A stretch of DNA of 64,000 nucleotides from JB111 sp049856295. Its GTDB lineage: Bacteria > Actinomycetota > Actinomycetes > Actinomycetales > Actinomycetaceae. This document shows, piece after piece, positions 39,385-48,125 of this stretch. Within the stretch, counting starts at the first letter, position 1. The number at the start of each line of letters is the position of its first letter. Location of the stretch: contig NZ_JBNDMZ010000006.1 in assembly GCF_049856295.1 (NCBI RefSeq), positions 62,001 to 126,000 of the forward strand, in the 5' to 3' direction. The translations under genes and the position numbers were made by a program. The notes under the pieces are model-generated. The model was not told where the DNA came from. It saw only the letters and a program-made list of their open reading frames with translations, and made no database searches.

Positions 39385-40158
39385 ATGGGAGACAGCTACG
39401 AGGGCCGATCGGTCCTGCTCACCGGAGTCGCCGGCGACATTGGACGGACCTATCTGACCGAGCTCGTCCGCGCGGGCGCCAACGTTGTGGCCACCGACCT
39501 GAAGAGCACGGCTGACACTGCCGAGGCGGCCGTCGCCGAGGCCAACGGCCTCGGCGCGGGACAGGCGGTGTTCGTGCCCGCCGACATCACCGTTGCGGCG
39601 GACATGGACGCGGCGGTCCGAACGGCGACGGAGCAGTTTGGCCGGCTCGACTCACTGATCAACAATGCTGCGATCTACCACGGGCTCGGCCCGAAGCGGC
39701 CGCTCGTGGAGCTCACCGACAAGGATTGGGAGCTTGTGCTCCGAGTCAACGTGGTCGGCACGTGGCAGGCCATCCGGTCCGCAGCCCCGGCTCTTGCGGA
39801 CGGGGGAGGAGGCCGGATCGTCAACGTCGCCTCTGTCGTCACCCGCAACGGTGCTGCCGGATTCGCCCACTACGTGGCCTCCAAGGCAGCCGTCGAGGGT
39901 CTGACCCGTGCTGCGGCGCGGGAACTGGGCGCTGCGGGTACCACGGTCAACGCCGTCTCGCCGGGTCTGGTCGACGACACGGGGTCGCGTGCGGTCAACA
40001 CGGACGAGTACATGCAGCGCGTGGCATCGACCCGCTCGATCCAGCGGGCAATGCTGCCCGATGACCTCGTGAGTGCCGTCATGTGGCTCGCCGGCCCGGA
40101 CTCGGGATTCGTCTCCGGCCAGACGGTCATCGTCGACGGCGGTGGGGTGTTCGCATGA
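39385..40158 (+). CDS. short-chain dehydrogenase/reductase
   Basis: A 257-residue classical SDR: cofactor motif TGVAGDIG (residues 14-21), ATDLKS favouring NAD over NADP, NNAAIYHG, and the catalytic Tyr-Lys in YVASK with Ser in NVASV. The conserved NVVGTW and SPGLVDD segments complete the family pattern. It overlaps the aldehyde dehydrogenase (ATGA). Together they could oxidise an alcohol to an aldehyde and then to the acid feeding the pathway (inference), for example furan alcohols. AAGGAG at 39374 sets the start. Confidence 0.9.
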   Translation: MGDSYEGRSVLLTGVAGDIGRTYLTELVRAGANVVATDLKSTADTAEAAVAEANGLGAGQAVFVPADITVAADMDAAVRTATEQFGRLDSLINNAAIYHGLGPKRPLVELTDKDWELVLRVNVVGTWQAIRSAAPALADGGGGRIVNVASVVTRNGAAGFAHYVASKAAVEGLTRAAARELGAAGTTVNAVSPGLVDDTGSRAVNTDEYMQRVASTRSIQRAMLPDDLVSAVMWLAGPDSGFVSGQTVIVDGGGVFA

Positions 40159-41525
40159 CCTCGGTCCTCCTGCCGGTCGAGCAGACCGAGGTGGAGATTC
40201 CCGGAGACGCGACGCCGGCCGAGATCGACGAGGCCGTCGCCGCCTCCGTCGCCGCCGGCCGAGGCGCATGGGCACGGGACCACAAGGCGCGTGCGGCCGC
40301 GATGCACGCGTGGGCGGACCGGATCGAGGCGGAGCGGGACGACCTGGTCGACCAGCTGATCCGGGAGACCGGGAAGATCGCCGCCGAGGCCGGTGCCGAG
40401 GTGGCCGGCAGCATCGATTCGCTGCGGTTCAACGCGGGACTGTGCCGTCTGCCGCTGGGGCGTGCGGGATCGCTGTGGGACGGTAGCGAGTCCCACCTCG
40501 TGCGCGAGCCCGTCGGGCCAACGGTCTTCATCACGCCGTGGAACTGGCCCGTCCTGCTCCTGCTCCGGGACATCGCACCAGCGTTCGCCGCAGGGGTCAC
40601 CGCTCTCGTCAAGCCCAGCCCGCAGACCTTTCACGTCACCGAGCGGATCGTCCGGCTCGGTCACGAGTCCGGTATCGATCGGGACGTCCTCCAGTGCCTC
40701 CCGGGCGGTGCCGAGGTCGGATCGGCGCTCGTCCGCCACCCCGGCACCGCTGCCGTAGCCATCACCGGTTCGACCGGTGCCGGTCAGGCGGTCCTTCGCG
40801 ATGCCGCCGAGACGATGACCCGGCCACTGCTCGAGCTCGGAGGCAAGGCCGCGATGCTCGTACTCCCGGACGGGGACCTGGACCAGGCGCTGGCGTTGGC
40901 GGCACGCAACTCGGTGACGACTGCGGGACAGATGTGCATGGCATGTACCCGTGTGCTCGTCCACGAGGACCAGATCGGTGAGGTGTCTCAGCGGCTCACC
41001 GAGCTTGTGAGCGGTCTGACGGTCGGCGACCCCCGGGACCCGTCCGCGGACCTCGGCCCGCTCATCTCGCAGGCCGCGTTCGAGAAAGTCGAGTCGTACG
41101 TCGACATAGCTCGGCGTGACGCGACCGTCGTCGTCGGCGGGGAGCAGGTCCACCCCGACGGTGCTGCCGGGTACTTCCTCTCCCCGTCACTCGTCACCGA
41201 TGTCGATCCGGCTTCCGTGCTCGTCCAAGACGACATCTTCGGCCCGGTCCTCCTGCTCGAGTCGTACCGCGACGAGGCGAGTGCGCTGGAATTGGTCAAC
41301 GCCACACCGTTCGGGCTCGCCGCCTCGGTGTGGAGCCGCGACGCCGGACACGCGCTCGCCGTTGCGCGTGGCGTCAAGGCAGGCACCGTGTGGATCAACG
41401 GGTACAACCGTTCCTACGCGGAGACACCGTCCGGCGGGTACGGGATGTCCGGCCTCGGCCGCACCCGTGGCGTCGAGGGCATCGAGCAGTTCACGGAGGT
41501 CAAGCACGTCCACATATCCCTGTAG
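40155..41525 (+). CDS. aldehyde dehydrogenase (NAD(P)-dependent)
   Basis: A 456-residue ALDH. FITPWNWPV and TGSTGAGQAVL form the cofactor site, LELGGKAAMLVLPD holds the general-base Glu, and the catalytic Cys is in TAGQMCMACTRV. ATG at 40155 overlaps the SDR stop. The acid product would enter the acyl-CoA ligase route; furfural, 5-formylfuroate or a benzaldehyde are candidates (inference). A strong hairpin (41532-41566) terminates the transcript after this gene. Confidence 0.92.
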   Translation: MTSVLLPVEQTEVEIPGDATPAEIDEAVAASVAAGRGAWARDHKARAAAMHAWADRIEAERDDLVDQLIRETGKIAAEAGAEVAGSIDSLRFNAGLCRLPLGRAGSLWDGSESHLVREPVGPTVFITPWNWPVLLLLRDIAPAFAAGVTALVKPSPQTFHVTERIVRLGHESGIDRDVLQCLPGGAEVGSALVRHPGTAAVAITGSTGAGQAVLRDAAETMTRPLLELGGKAAMLVLPDGDLDQALALAARNSVTTAGQMCMACTRVLVHEDQIGEVSQRLTELVSGLTVGDPRDPSADLGPLISQAAFEKVESYVDIARRDATVVVGGEQVHPDGAAGYFLSPSLVTDVDPASVLVQDDIFGPVLLLESYRDEASALELVNATPFGLAASVWSRDAGHALAVARGVKAGTVWINGYNRSYAETPSGGYGMSGLGRTRGVEGIEQFTEVKHVHISL

Positions 41526-41531
41526 TCCGTG

Positions 41532-41566
41532 TCCAGGTGCCCGGTCTTTCCGACCGGGCACCTGGA
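41532..41566 (+). terminator. intrinsic-type hairpin after the aldehyde dehydrogenase gene
   Basis: TCCAGGTGCCCGGTC (41532-41546) pairs perfectly with GACCGGGCACCTGGA (41552-41566) around the loop TTTCC. There is no long T-tract. It probably ends the hydroxylase-ligase-dehydrogenase transcript and separates it from the SSS symporter gene. Confidence 0.75.
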
Positions 41567-41787
41567 ACTCGTTCTCACACGGATGATCAGTCCACCGAGA
41601 ATTCACCAGAATGTGGGCGATCGCGATTCCGGCAATTGCGTGCGGAAAGGTATCACGGATCGTGATGATCTGGATCGCCAATGGGTATTGGATTACCGGA
41701 ACCGGTGCCCGTAACGTCCTCATCACCTGAAATGCATGGACGACGGGGCCAGCGTGGGTCCCGCGAGTCTAACGACGGGATGTTCGG

Positions 41788-43263
41788 ATGAGTTTTCAAA
41801 CTGCTGTTCTTGGCGTCACCGGAATTTATCTGGCGGTCACCGTGGTGATCAGTTTTGCGGTGCGTCGGTCATCGAAGGATGCAGAGGGATTCACTACGGG
41901 CGGAAAGACGTTTCCGGCCATTCTGATCGGTCTTCTCATGGCCTCGGAGTTCATTGGTACGAGCGCCAGCATGGGGACCGCCCAGGGGGCCTACGAGTAC
42001 GGGATCTCGGCTGCCTGGAACCTTGTAGCGCTGGGTATCGGGTTCGTCCTGTTCTCGTTCTTCCTCGCGCACAAGTACAAGTCGCTGGGGCAGAACACCA
42101 TCTCGGGCGTGCTCAAGCACGGGTACGGAGAGCGCGTTCGGTTGGCCACGTCGATCATCATGATCGTGGCCCTTGGCACCGTGGCCGTTGCCGTGTTCGC
42201 CGGTGGTAGTGCGGTCTTCACGAGCCTGCTCGATGTCGACCGCACGACTGCCACGGTTGTGACCGCAGGTCTTGCCGTCCTGTACGTGGCGGTGGGAGGT
42301 ATGCGGTCGGTCGTCTACACGAACGTCGTGCACGCGCTCGTCATGCTGACGGGCATCGTGCTGGCGGCGGTCCTTCCGTTGCGGCGCGTGGGGGGCCTCG
42401 CAGAGCTTCGAGCGCAGCTGCCTGACCAGTTCTTCGACGTCACCGGGGTGGGCCTGGGGCAGATCGTCGCCTGGATGATCGCCGGTGCCGGGGCAACCTT
42501 CGCCACGCAGTACATCATTCAGGCGATCGCCTCGGTGGGGGACGAGAAGAAGGCGAAGTGGTCGAGCGTCTACTCGTCCCTCATGCTCATTCCCTACGGC
42601 ATCTGCGCGGCCATCGCCGGCATGTGCGCGCGCGTCCTCTTCCCGGAGATCGACTCGTTGCAGGCGCTGCCGGAACTCGTCGTCAACATGCACGCGCTGA
42701 CGGCAGGGATCGTCATCTCGGGACTGGTTGCCGCGCTGCTCGGCACCATCAGCGCGATCACACTCGCGATCTCGACCCTCCTGCTGAAGGACTTCTACCG
42801 ACCGTTCCTCAACCGGGACGAGGACCCGCGCAAGGACGTGGTCTTCATCCGCGTCGCCACTGTCGTCGTGGGCATCGTGCCCATGATCCTTGCGCTCTAC
42901 GCCAGCGATGTCCTCGCGGTCACGTTCCTGGGGAAGGCGCTTCGCTCGGCCCTCGCCGTTCTCGTCCTGCTCATGTTCTACGCACCCCGCTTCGGGAGCC
43001 GAAACGGTGCGCTCGTCAGCATCGTGGGCGCGCTGATCGCGACGGTGGGCTGGTTCCTGGCGGGCAACCCTTTCGGTGTCGACAACGCCTATGTCGCCAT
43101 CGCTGTCCCTCTTGTCGTCATGACTGTGGCGGAGATCGGCTCCCGCATGCGGCGAGGCGGTGACTCGGTCGCCGACGGCCCGCGCAGCGAGGCGAGCTTC
43201 GGGGGTGGTGGCGGTTCGGTCGAAGCTGAGCGAGAGTCCTCCGCGCCTCGCGCTACCTCATAG
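41788..43263 (+). CDS. SSS-family sodium:solute symporter
   Basis: A 491-residue transporter with about 13 helices. EFIGTSASMGTAQGAYEYGISAAW near the N-terminus and the sodium-site segment GTISAITLAISTLLLKDF are typical of the SSS family. The last 45 residues are hydrophilic. It stands apart from the upstream operon by a terminator and a 221-bp, relatively AT-rich gap. A minimal ORF (ATG TTC GGA TGA, 41780-41791) overlaps the start codon. The adjacent LysR suggests regulated uptake of a carboxylate; substrate unknown. Confidence 0.88.
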   Translation: MSFQTAVLGVTGIYLAVTVVISFAVRRSSKDAEGFTTGGKTFPAILIGLLMASEFIGTSASMGTAQGAYEYGISAAWNLVALGIGFVLFSFFLAHKYKSLGQNTISGVLKHGYGERVRLATSIIMIVALGTVAVAVFAGGSAVFTSLLDVDRTTATVVTAGLAVLYVAVGGMRSVVYTNVVHALVMLTGIVLAAVLPLRRVGGLAELRAQLPDQFFDVTGVGLGQIVAWMIAGAGATFATQYIIQAIASVGDEKKAKWSSVYSSLMLIPYGICAAIAGMCARVLFPEIDSLQALPELVVNMHALTAGIVISGLVAALLGTISAITLAISTLLLKDFYRPFLNRDEDPRKDVVFIRVATVVVGIVPMILALYASDVLAVTFLGKALRSALAVLVLLMFYAPRFGSRNGALVSIVGALIATVGWFLAGNPFGVDNAYVAIAVPLVVMTVAEIGSRMRRGGDSVADGPRSEASFGGGGGSVEAERESSAPRATS

Positions 43264-43293
43264 GTACCGCCCGGAAAGGGGGCCGACAACGTT

Positions 43294-44220
43294 GTGGAGC
43301 TGCGACAGCTGAAGTACTTCACGTGCCTGGTGCGCGAGGGAACCGTGACCCGTGCGGCCCAACGCCTGGGCATCGTTCAGCCCGCGCTGTCGGCGCAGAT
43401 CGCGAAGCTCGAGCACGAACTGGGTCACGACCTGTTCGAGCGTACCCCTCGAGGGATGGTCCCCACCCTCGAGGGGCGCCGGGCGTACAACACGTTCGCT
43501 CCGCTGCTCGACCAGTTCGATGCGGCGCGCGAACTTGTGTCGACGCCGGTGAGTGCCGAGACAGAGGTTCTGCGCATCGGTGTGATCTCAGGTGCAACGG
43601 ACCGGGCTCTGCTCGGTGCCGTCGAGGCATTCGTCCCCGACCACCCGCATGTTCTCCTCCAGATCGTTCCGGGCTTCAGCGCCGATCTCGTTACGCGGCT
43701 CCGGGCGGGCGAGTTCGACACAGTGATCATCAACGAGTCGTTCCGGTACGACGGGCTCGTCGGCCGCGAACTCGTCGATGAGGAACTGTGCCTCGTGGCC
43801 GGTGAGGGAGCGCCGCCCCCGGTAGCCGATCCCATCCCGCTCCCGTGGCTCGCGAGCGCACCTCTTGTTGTCCCATCGGGCAGGCATGGGCTGCGTCGGA
43901 TCGTCGACAGTGTGCTCGGACCACGGGGCCTCGCGCTTCGACCGCTCATCGAGATCGATGACCTCGGGCTCATACTCGATCTGATCGAAAAGCTCCCGTT
44001 GTGCGGGATTCTGCCGTTGAGCCGGATCAACGCGGACAGTGGAGTGCGCCGCTATCGCCTGACACCGCCCATCATGCGGCGAATCGTCGGGGTCCGTGAC
44101 CCGGCGCGGCCGCCCACCGACGCCGAGAACGAGTTCGTCGATCTGCTGGCCACGAGCTTGCGCCGCCTGGGCGGCAGCGAGAGCGACGCCACCGGTGAGG
44201 CCCACACGTCATCGGACTGA
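43294..44220 (+). CDS. LysR-family transcriptional regulator
   Basis: A 308-residue regulator. The N-terminal HTH is MELRQLKYFTCLVREGTVTRAAQRLGIVQPALSAQIAKLE; the effector domain begins at about residue 92 (LRIGVISGATDRALL). LysR proteins usually activate neighbouring genes on binding a pathway intermediate. It lies directly after the SSS symporter gene in the same direction, so they may share a transcript. Start GTG at 43294 with GGAAAGGGGG upstream. I see no clear LysR T-N11-A box, so target genes are uncertain. Confidence 0.92.
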   Translation: MELRQLKYFTCLVREGTVTRAAQRLGIVQPALSAQIAKLEHELGHDLFERTPRGMVPTLEGRRAYNTFAPLLDQFDAARELVSTPVSAETEVLRIGVISGATDRALLGAVEAFVPDHPHVLLQIVPGFSADLVTRLRAGEFDTVIINESFRYDGLVGRELVDEELCLVAGEGAPPPVADPIPLPWLASAPLVVPSGRHGLRRIVDSVLGPRGLALRPLIEIDDLGLILDLIEKLPLCGILPLSRINADSGVRRYRLTPPIMRRIVGVRDPARPPTDAENEFVDLLATSLRRLGGSESDATGEAHTSSD

Positions 44221-44245
44221 CTCGACGGCGGTTTCACTTCCTGCA

Positions 44246-44264
44246 ACCATCCGGTTCGGATGGT
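44246..44264. promoter_or_regulatory. palindrome upstream of xdhC
   Basis: ACCATCCG (44246-44253) and CGGATGGT (44257-44264) form a perfect 8-bp inverted repeat with a 3-base spacer, between lysR and xdhC. A TAGGAT (44273-44278) downstream could be a -10 element, which would put the palindrome over the -35 region. It could instead be a short lysR terminator. Confidence 0.5.
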
Positions 44265-44323
44265 CTGTTAGGTAGGATGTGTTGCCCAGGGCTACCTGTC
44301 GTGGCCGACAGAAGGAGAGCGCG

Positions 44324-45451
44324 ATGAAGGACATCCTCGACGCCGTGCGCGGCTGGGACGAGCCGTACGCGATCGCCACCGTCATCGACACGTGGCGGTC
44401 GTCGCCGCGGCCTGCCGGTGCGTCGATGGCGGTGCACGCGGACGGTCGTGTCGTCGGCAGCGTGTCCGGGGGCTGCGTCGAGGGCGACCTCTACCTGCGT
44501 TGCCAGGAGGCGCTCGAGACCGGGGTCGCCGAGGTGGTCCGGTACGGGGTGAGCGACGACGAGGCGTTCGCCGTCGGGCTCACGTGCGGGGGCGAGCTCG
44601 AGGTCCTCGTGCGCCGGGTGGACCCGTCCGACGATGTCGTTGCCCGTCTTGCCGAGGCGGTCGATGCGCGGACACCCGCCGTCGTCGCCACCGTGGTCGA
44701 CGGCCAGCGGCCGGGGACCACGATGCTCATGGTCGACGGTGAGCGGCACGGATCGACGGGGAACTACTTCCTCGACAGGGCGATCGTCAGCGACGCGCTC
44801 GGCCTCCTGCAGAACGGTGCCACCCGCACGATCCACCTGGGACGGGACGGCGAGGGGCGCAAAGGGGACGTCACGGTGTTCGTCGAGTCCTACGCACCAC
44901 CGCCCCGGATGATCGTCTTCGGCGCGATCGACTTCGCCGGCGCGCTTGCCCGGCTCGGCACCTTCCTCGGCTACCGCGTGACCGTCTGCGACGCCCGGCC
45001 GGTGTTCGCCACCCGCGCACGCTTCCCCGACGCCGACGAGGTCGTGTGCGCCTGGCCGCACGACTACCTGGCCTCGGCCACCGGCCTCGACGAGCGCACG
45101 GTGCTCTGCGTCCTCACGCACGACCCGAAGTTCGACGTCCCCGTCCTCCTCGAGGCGCTCGGGACCGACGCCGCCTACATCGGGGTGATGGGAAGCCGGC
45201 GTACCCACGAGGACCGCAACGCCCGGTTGCGCGAGCACGGCGTGACCGAGGGCCAGCTCGCCAGGCTGCGGTCGCCGATCGGGCTCGACCTCGGCGCGCG
45301 CACGCCCGAGGAGACCGCGGTCTCGATCGGCGCGGAGATCGTCGCCGCACGGTGGGGCGGCAGCGGCCTGCCGCTGGGCGAGCTGAGCACGCCGATCCAC
45401 GGTCCGGCCGAAGTCCCGGTGCGAAGCCGGGTGCGGGCTGCAGCGTCCTGA
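44324..45451 (+). CDS. xdhC: XdhC/CoxI-family molybdenum hydroxylase maturation factor
   Basis: Inserts or sulfurates the molybdenum cofactor of xanthine-oxidase-family enzymes. The 375-residue protein has the N-terminal XdhC_CoxI domain (VIDTWRSSPRPAGASMAVHADG, SVSGGCVEGDL) and a C-terminal Rossmann domain (MIVFGAIDFAGALARL, VLTHDPKFDVPVL, YIGVMGSRRT). ATG at 44324, GAAGGAGAG eight bases upstream. It directly serves the hydroxylase encoded at 29698-35089. A palindrome upstream may regulate it. Confidence 0.93.
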   Translation: MKDILDAVRGWDEPYAIATVIDTWRSSPRPAGASMAVHADGRVVGSVSGGCVEGDLYLRCQEALETGVAEVVRYGVSDDEAFAVGLTCGGELEVLVRRVDPSDDVVARLAEAVDARTPAVVATVVDGQRPGTTMLMVDGERHGSTGNYFLDRAIVSDALGLLQNGATRTIHLGRDGEGRKGDVTVFVESYAPPPRMIVFGAIDFAGALARLGTFLGYRVTVCDARPVFATRARFPDADEVVCAWPHDYLASATGLDERTVLCVLTHDPKFDVPVLLEALGTDAAYIGVMGSRRTHEDRNARLREHGVTEGQLARLRSPIGLDLGARTPEETAVSIGAEIVAARWGGSGLPLGELSTPIHGPAEVPVRSRVRAAAS

Positions 45452-45559
45452 CGGGAGTCGCCCGAGCACACGGCCTCGCGCGGGCCTCAGCCTCCGCGTC
45501 GTTCGCCCGCCGCGCGCGGGGCCTGAGCCCCGCCGGCGTGGCCCGGCCTCGGGCGCGGA

Positions 45560-46036
45560 TCAGCCCTCGGGCCGCACCCAGTCCCCGGACCGCCCGCCGG
45601 ACTTGGCCACGATCATCGCGTCCCGGATGGCCACCGTGCGGTCGATTCCCTTGAGCATGTCGACCACGGTGAGTGCGGCGACGGTCGCGGCGGTGAGCGC
45701 CTCCATCTCGACGCCGGTTCGGTCGGCCGTCCGGACGGTCGCGCGGATCGCCACCCGGTCCTCCTCGAGGGAGAGCTCGACGCTCGCGCCGTGCACGCCG
45801 ATGACGTGCGCGAGGGGCAGCAGCTCGGGGGTCTTCTTGGCCCCCTGGATGCCGGCGATGCGCGCGACGGCCAGCACGTCGCCCTTGGGGACGCCACCGG
45901 CGCGAAGCGCGGCCATCGTCTCCGGGGCGCAGGTCACCGAGGCGTCGGCGGTCGCCTCGCGCACGGTCGGGGTCTTGGCGGTGACGTCGACCATGTAGGC
46001 CGTGCCGTCCGCGCGCAGGTGGGTCAGCTCGCTCAT
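45560..46036 (-). CDS. moaC: cyclic pyranopterin monophosphate synthase accessory protein
   Basis: Acts with MoaA in the first step of molybdopterin synthesis. The 158-residue length is normal. MVDVTAKTPTVREATA, the KGDVLAVARIAGIQGAKKT stretch and LPLAHVIGVHGASVEL, followed by GVEMEALTAATVAALTVVDMLKGID, are the MoaC signature with the conserved Lys and Asp. It is the last gene of the operon moaA-moaD-moaE-moeB-moeA-moaC, overlapping moeA (ATGA). Confidence 0.97.
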   Translation of the reverse strand: MSELTHLRADGTAYMVDVTAKTPTVREATADASVTCAPETMAALRAGGVPKGDVLAVARIAGIQGAKKTPELLPLAHVIGVHGASVELSLEEDRVAIRATVRTADRTGVEMEALTAATVAALTVVDMLKGIDRTVAIRDAMIVAKSGGRSGDWVRPEG

Positions 46037-47307
46037 GCGCCCCATCCTCGGACACCGAACGCCTCGAGGCGGTCACCCGTCCGCACGCCGTCCACCTCGG
46101 CGGGCACGATCGCGAGCGCGTCGGCCAGGGCGAGGGTGGCGGCGAAGTGCGACTTGGCGCCCTGCGGGTGCGGCGGCTCGGCGAGGATCTCCCCGTCCTC
46201 CCCGCGGGAGAGGACCACCGGGGCGTACTGGCGCCGGCCCGGGGGCGTCGGCCAGTCGCGGCCGGCCACGACCTCGAACGTCCGCCGGTCCGGGTCCGCG
46301 CCGGTGAGCACCGCGAGGAGCGGGCGGACGAGCACGTGGAAGGTGACGAACACGCTGACGGGGTTGCCGGGCAGCGCGACCACCGGGACGCGCCGTCCGG
46401 TGGAGTCGGCCACCGTCCCGAAGCCCTGCGGCTTGCCGGGCTGCATCGCGACCCCGAGGAAGTCGATGCCGCGAGTCTCGAGGCTCTGCCGCACCACCTC
46501 GTGGGCGCCGGCCGAGACGCCCCCGGCGGTGACGACGAGGTCGACCTCGGGCAGCGATGCATCGAGGGTGGCGAGGAAGGCGTCGACGTCGTCCCGGCTG
46601 CGCCCGTGCACGGTCGTCCCGCCCGCCTCGGCGACGAGCCCCGCGAGGAGGAGCGAGTTCGAGTCGGGGATGTGGCCCTCGCCGGGGATCTCGCCCGGGG
46701 CGACGAGCTCGTCCCCGGTCGTGACCACAAGGACCCGCGGCCGGCGCGCCACGGTCAGGCTGCTGTGCCCCACCGATGCCGCGGCGGCGACCTGGGCCGG
46801 GCCGAGCAGGGTGCCGGCGGTGAGGACCTGGTCGCCCACGGCCACGTCCTCCCCGCGGTGGCGGAGGTACACGCCGGCGACCGGCCGCTCGTACAGGCGG
46901 ACGCGCGCGGGGGCGGGCCCGGGCCCGGGGGAGTGGTCGGTGGCCTCCACGGGGACCACGGCGTCGGCCCCCTCGGGGATCGGCGCGCCGGTCATGATGC
47001 GCTGCGCCGTCCCGGGTGCGAGCGGGGCGCCGACCGCGCCGGCCGCGACGTCGCCGTCGACGGGGAGCGAGAGATCGTCGTCGGGCAGGTCCGCGAGGTC
47101 CGCCGCGCGCACGGCGAACCCGTCCATCGAGGAGTTGGTGAACGGGGGGACCGGAGCGAGCGCCTCGACGTCGGCGGCCAGCACGCGGCCGCGCGCCTCG
47201 CCGAGCGGCACCCGTTCGAGGGTGCGCTCCGGCTGGGCGGCGACGACCCCGCGCGCCGTGTCGAGGATGCGGCCGAGGTGGGTCTCGACGTCGACGAGCG
47301 GGCTCAT
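46033..47307 (-). CDS. moeA: molybdopterin molybdenumtransferase
   Basis: Inserts molybdate into adenylylated molybdopterin. The 424-residue protein has PPFTNSSMDGFAVRAADL, RIMTGAPIPEGADAVVP, GDELVAPGE and VTAGGVSAGAHEVV, all MoeA landmarks, plus ALPGNPVSVFVTF and the C-terminal domain IV. ATG at 47307 overlaps the upstream moeB stop (ATGA); its own stop overlaps moaC. Confidence 0.96.
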   Translation of the reverse strand: MSPLVDVETHLGRILDTARGVVAAQPERTLERVPLGEARGRVLAADVEALAPVPPFTNSSMDGFAVRAADLADLPDDDLSLPVDGDVAAGAVGAPLAPGTAQRIMTGAPIPEGADAVVPVEATDHSPGPGPAPARVRLYERPVAGVYLRHRGEDVAVGDQVLTAGTLLGPAQVAAAASVGHSSLTVARRPRVLVVTTGDELVAPGEIPGEGHIPDSNSLLLAGLVAEAGGTTVHGRSRDDVDAFLATLDASLPEVDLVVTAGGVSAGAHEVVRQSLETRGIDFLGVAMQPGKPQGFGTVADSTGRRVPVVALPGNPVSVFVTFHVLVRPLLAVLTGADPDRRTFEVVAGRDWPTPPGRRQYAPVVLSRGEDGEILAEPPHPQGAKSHFAATLALADALAIVPAEVDGVRTGDRLEAFGVRGWGA

Positions 47308-48125
47308 GCGTCCTCCCGAGGGACCGCGTACTCGAGCTGGTCGATCTGCTGCGTGCGCGCGTCCCCGACGAGCACCCGTCCGAAGAGCGGCGACCCGGTC
47401 CCGACGATGAGCTTGACGGCCTCGACGGCTTGGGTGGAGGCGACCTGCCCGACGACGGGGCCGAGCACGCCGATCTCGTGGGAGGTCTGCACGGTGCCGG
47501 CCGCCGGCGCCTCGGCGTGCAGGTCGCGCAGGCCGAGCGGCCGCCACGGGGCGGGCGGCGCCGTCCAGAACACCGACGCCTGCCAGATCATCGCCATCAC
47601 GCTCGCCCACACGAGCGGCTTCCCGTTCGCGGCGCACCAGTCGCCGACCAGGTACTTCGTGGCGAAGACGTCGGAGCACTCCATGACGAGGTCGATGTCG
47701 TCGCGCAGCGCGTCGAGGGACTCGGGTGTCGCCGGCCCCATCGGCACGATCTCGATCTCGGAGTTGAGTGCCCGCAGCGCCGCGGCGGCCGAGTCGGCCT
47801 TGAGGGTGCCGACGGTGGCCTCGGTGTGGATGAACTGCCGCTGGAGGTTGTTGAGCTCGACCTCGTCGGCGTCGGAGACGTAGATCGTGCCCACGCCCAT
47901 CGCCGCCAGGTAGAACAGGACGGGCGACCCCAGACCGCCGGTCCCGACGACGAGGACCCGCGCCGCCGCGAGCCGCTGCTGCCCGCGCTCGCCGTAGCCC
48001 TCGACGAGCAGCGAGCGCCGGTGCCGGTCGTACGCGCCGGCCGGCAGGGGCTGAAGCGGTCGGCCGAGCGGGATCTCGAGCGACGGCAGCGGGGCGGGGG
48101 CGGGGCTCACGGGAGGGCGCTCCAT
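47304..48125 (-). CDS. moeB: MoeB/ThiF-type adenylyltransferase lacking the usual zinc cysteines
   Basis: Would adenylate the MoaD C-terminus before sulfur transfer. In its 273 residues the nucleotide-binding loop VLVVGTGGLGSPVLFYL, the DADEVELNNLQRQFIHTEATVG catalytic segment and GTLKADSAAAALRALN are intact. The two CxxC pairs that bind zinc in typical MoeB are missing: the equivalent segment reads TAPPAPWRPLGLRD, and the C-terminus is short. It overlaps moaE upstream and moeA downstream. Function probably conserved, zinc-independent (inference). Confidence 0.9.
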   Translation of the reverse strand: MERPPVSPAPAPLPSLEIPLGRPLQPLPAGAYDRHRRSLLVEGYGERGQQRLAAARVLVVGTGGLGSPVLFYLAAMGVGTIYVSDADEVELNNLQRQFIHTEATVGTLKADSAAAALRALNSEIEIVPMGPATPESLDALRDDIDLVMECSDVFATKYLVGDWCAANGKPLVWASVMAMIWQASVFWTAPPAPWRPLGLRDLHAEAPAAGTVQTSHEIGVLGPVVGQVASTQAVEAVKLIVGTGSPLFGRVLVGDARTQQIDQLEYAVPREDA

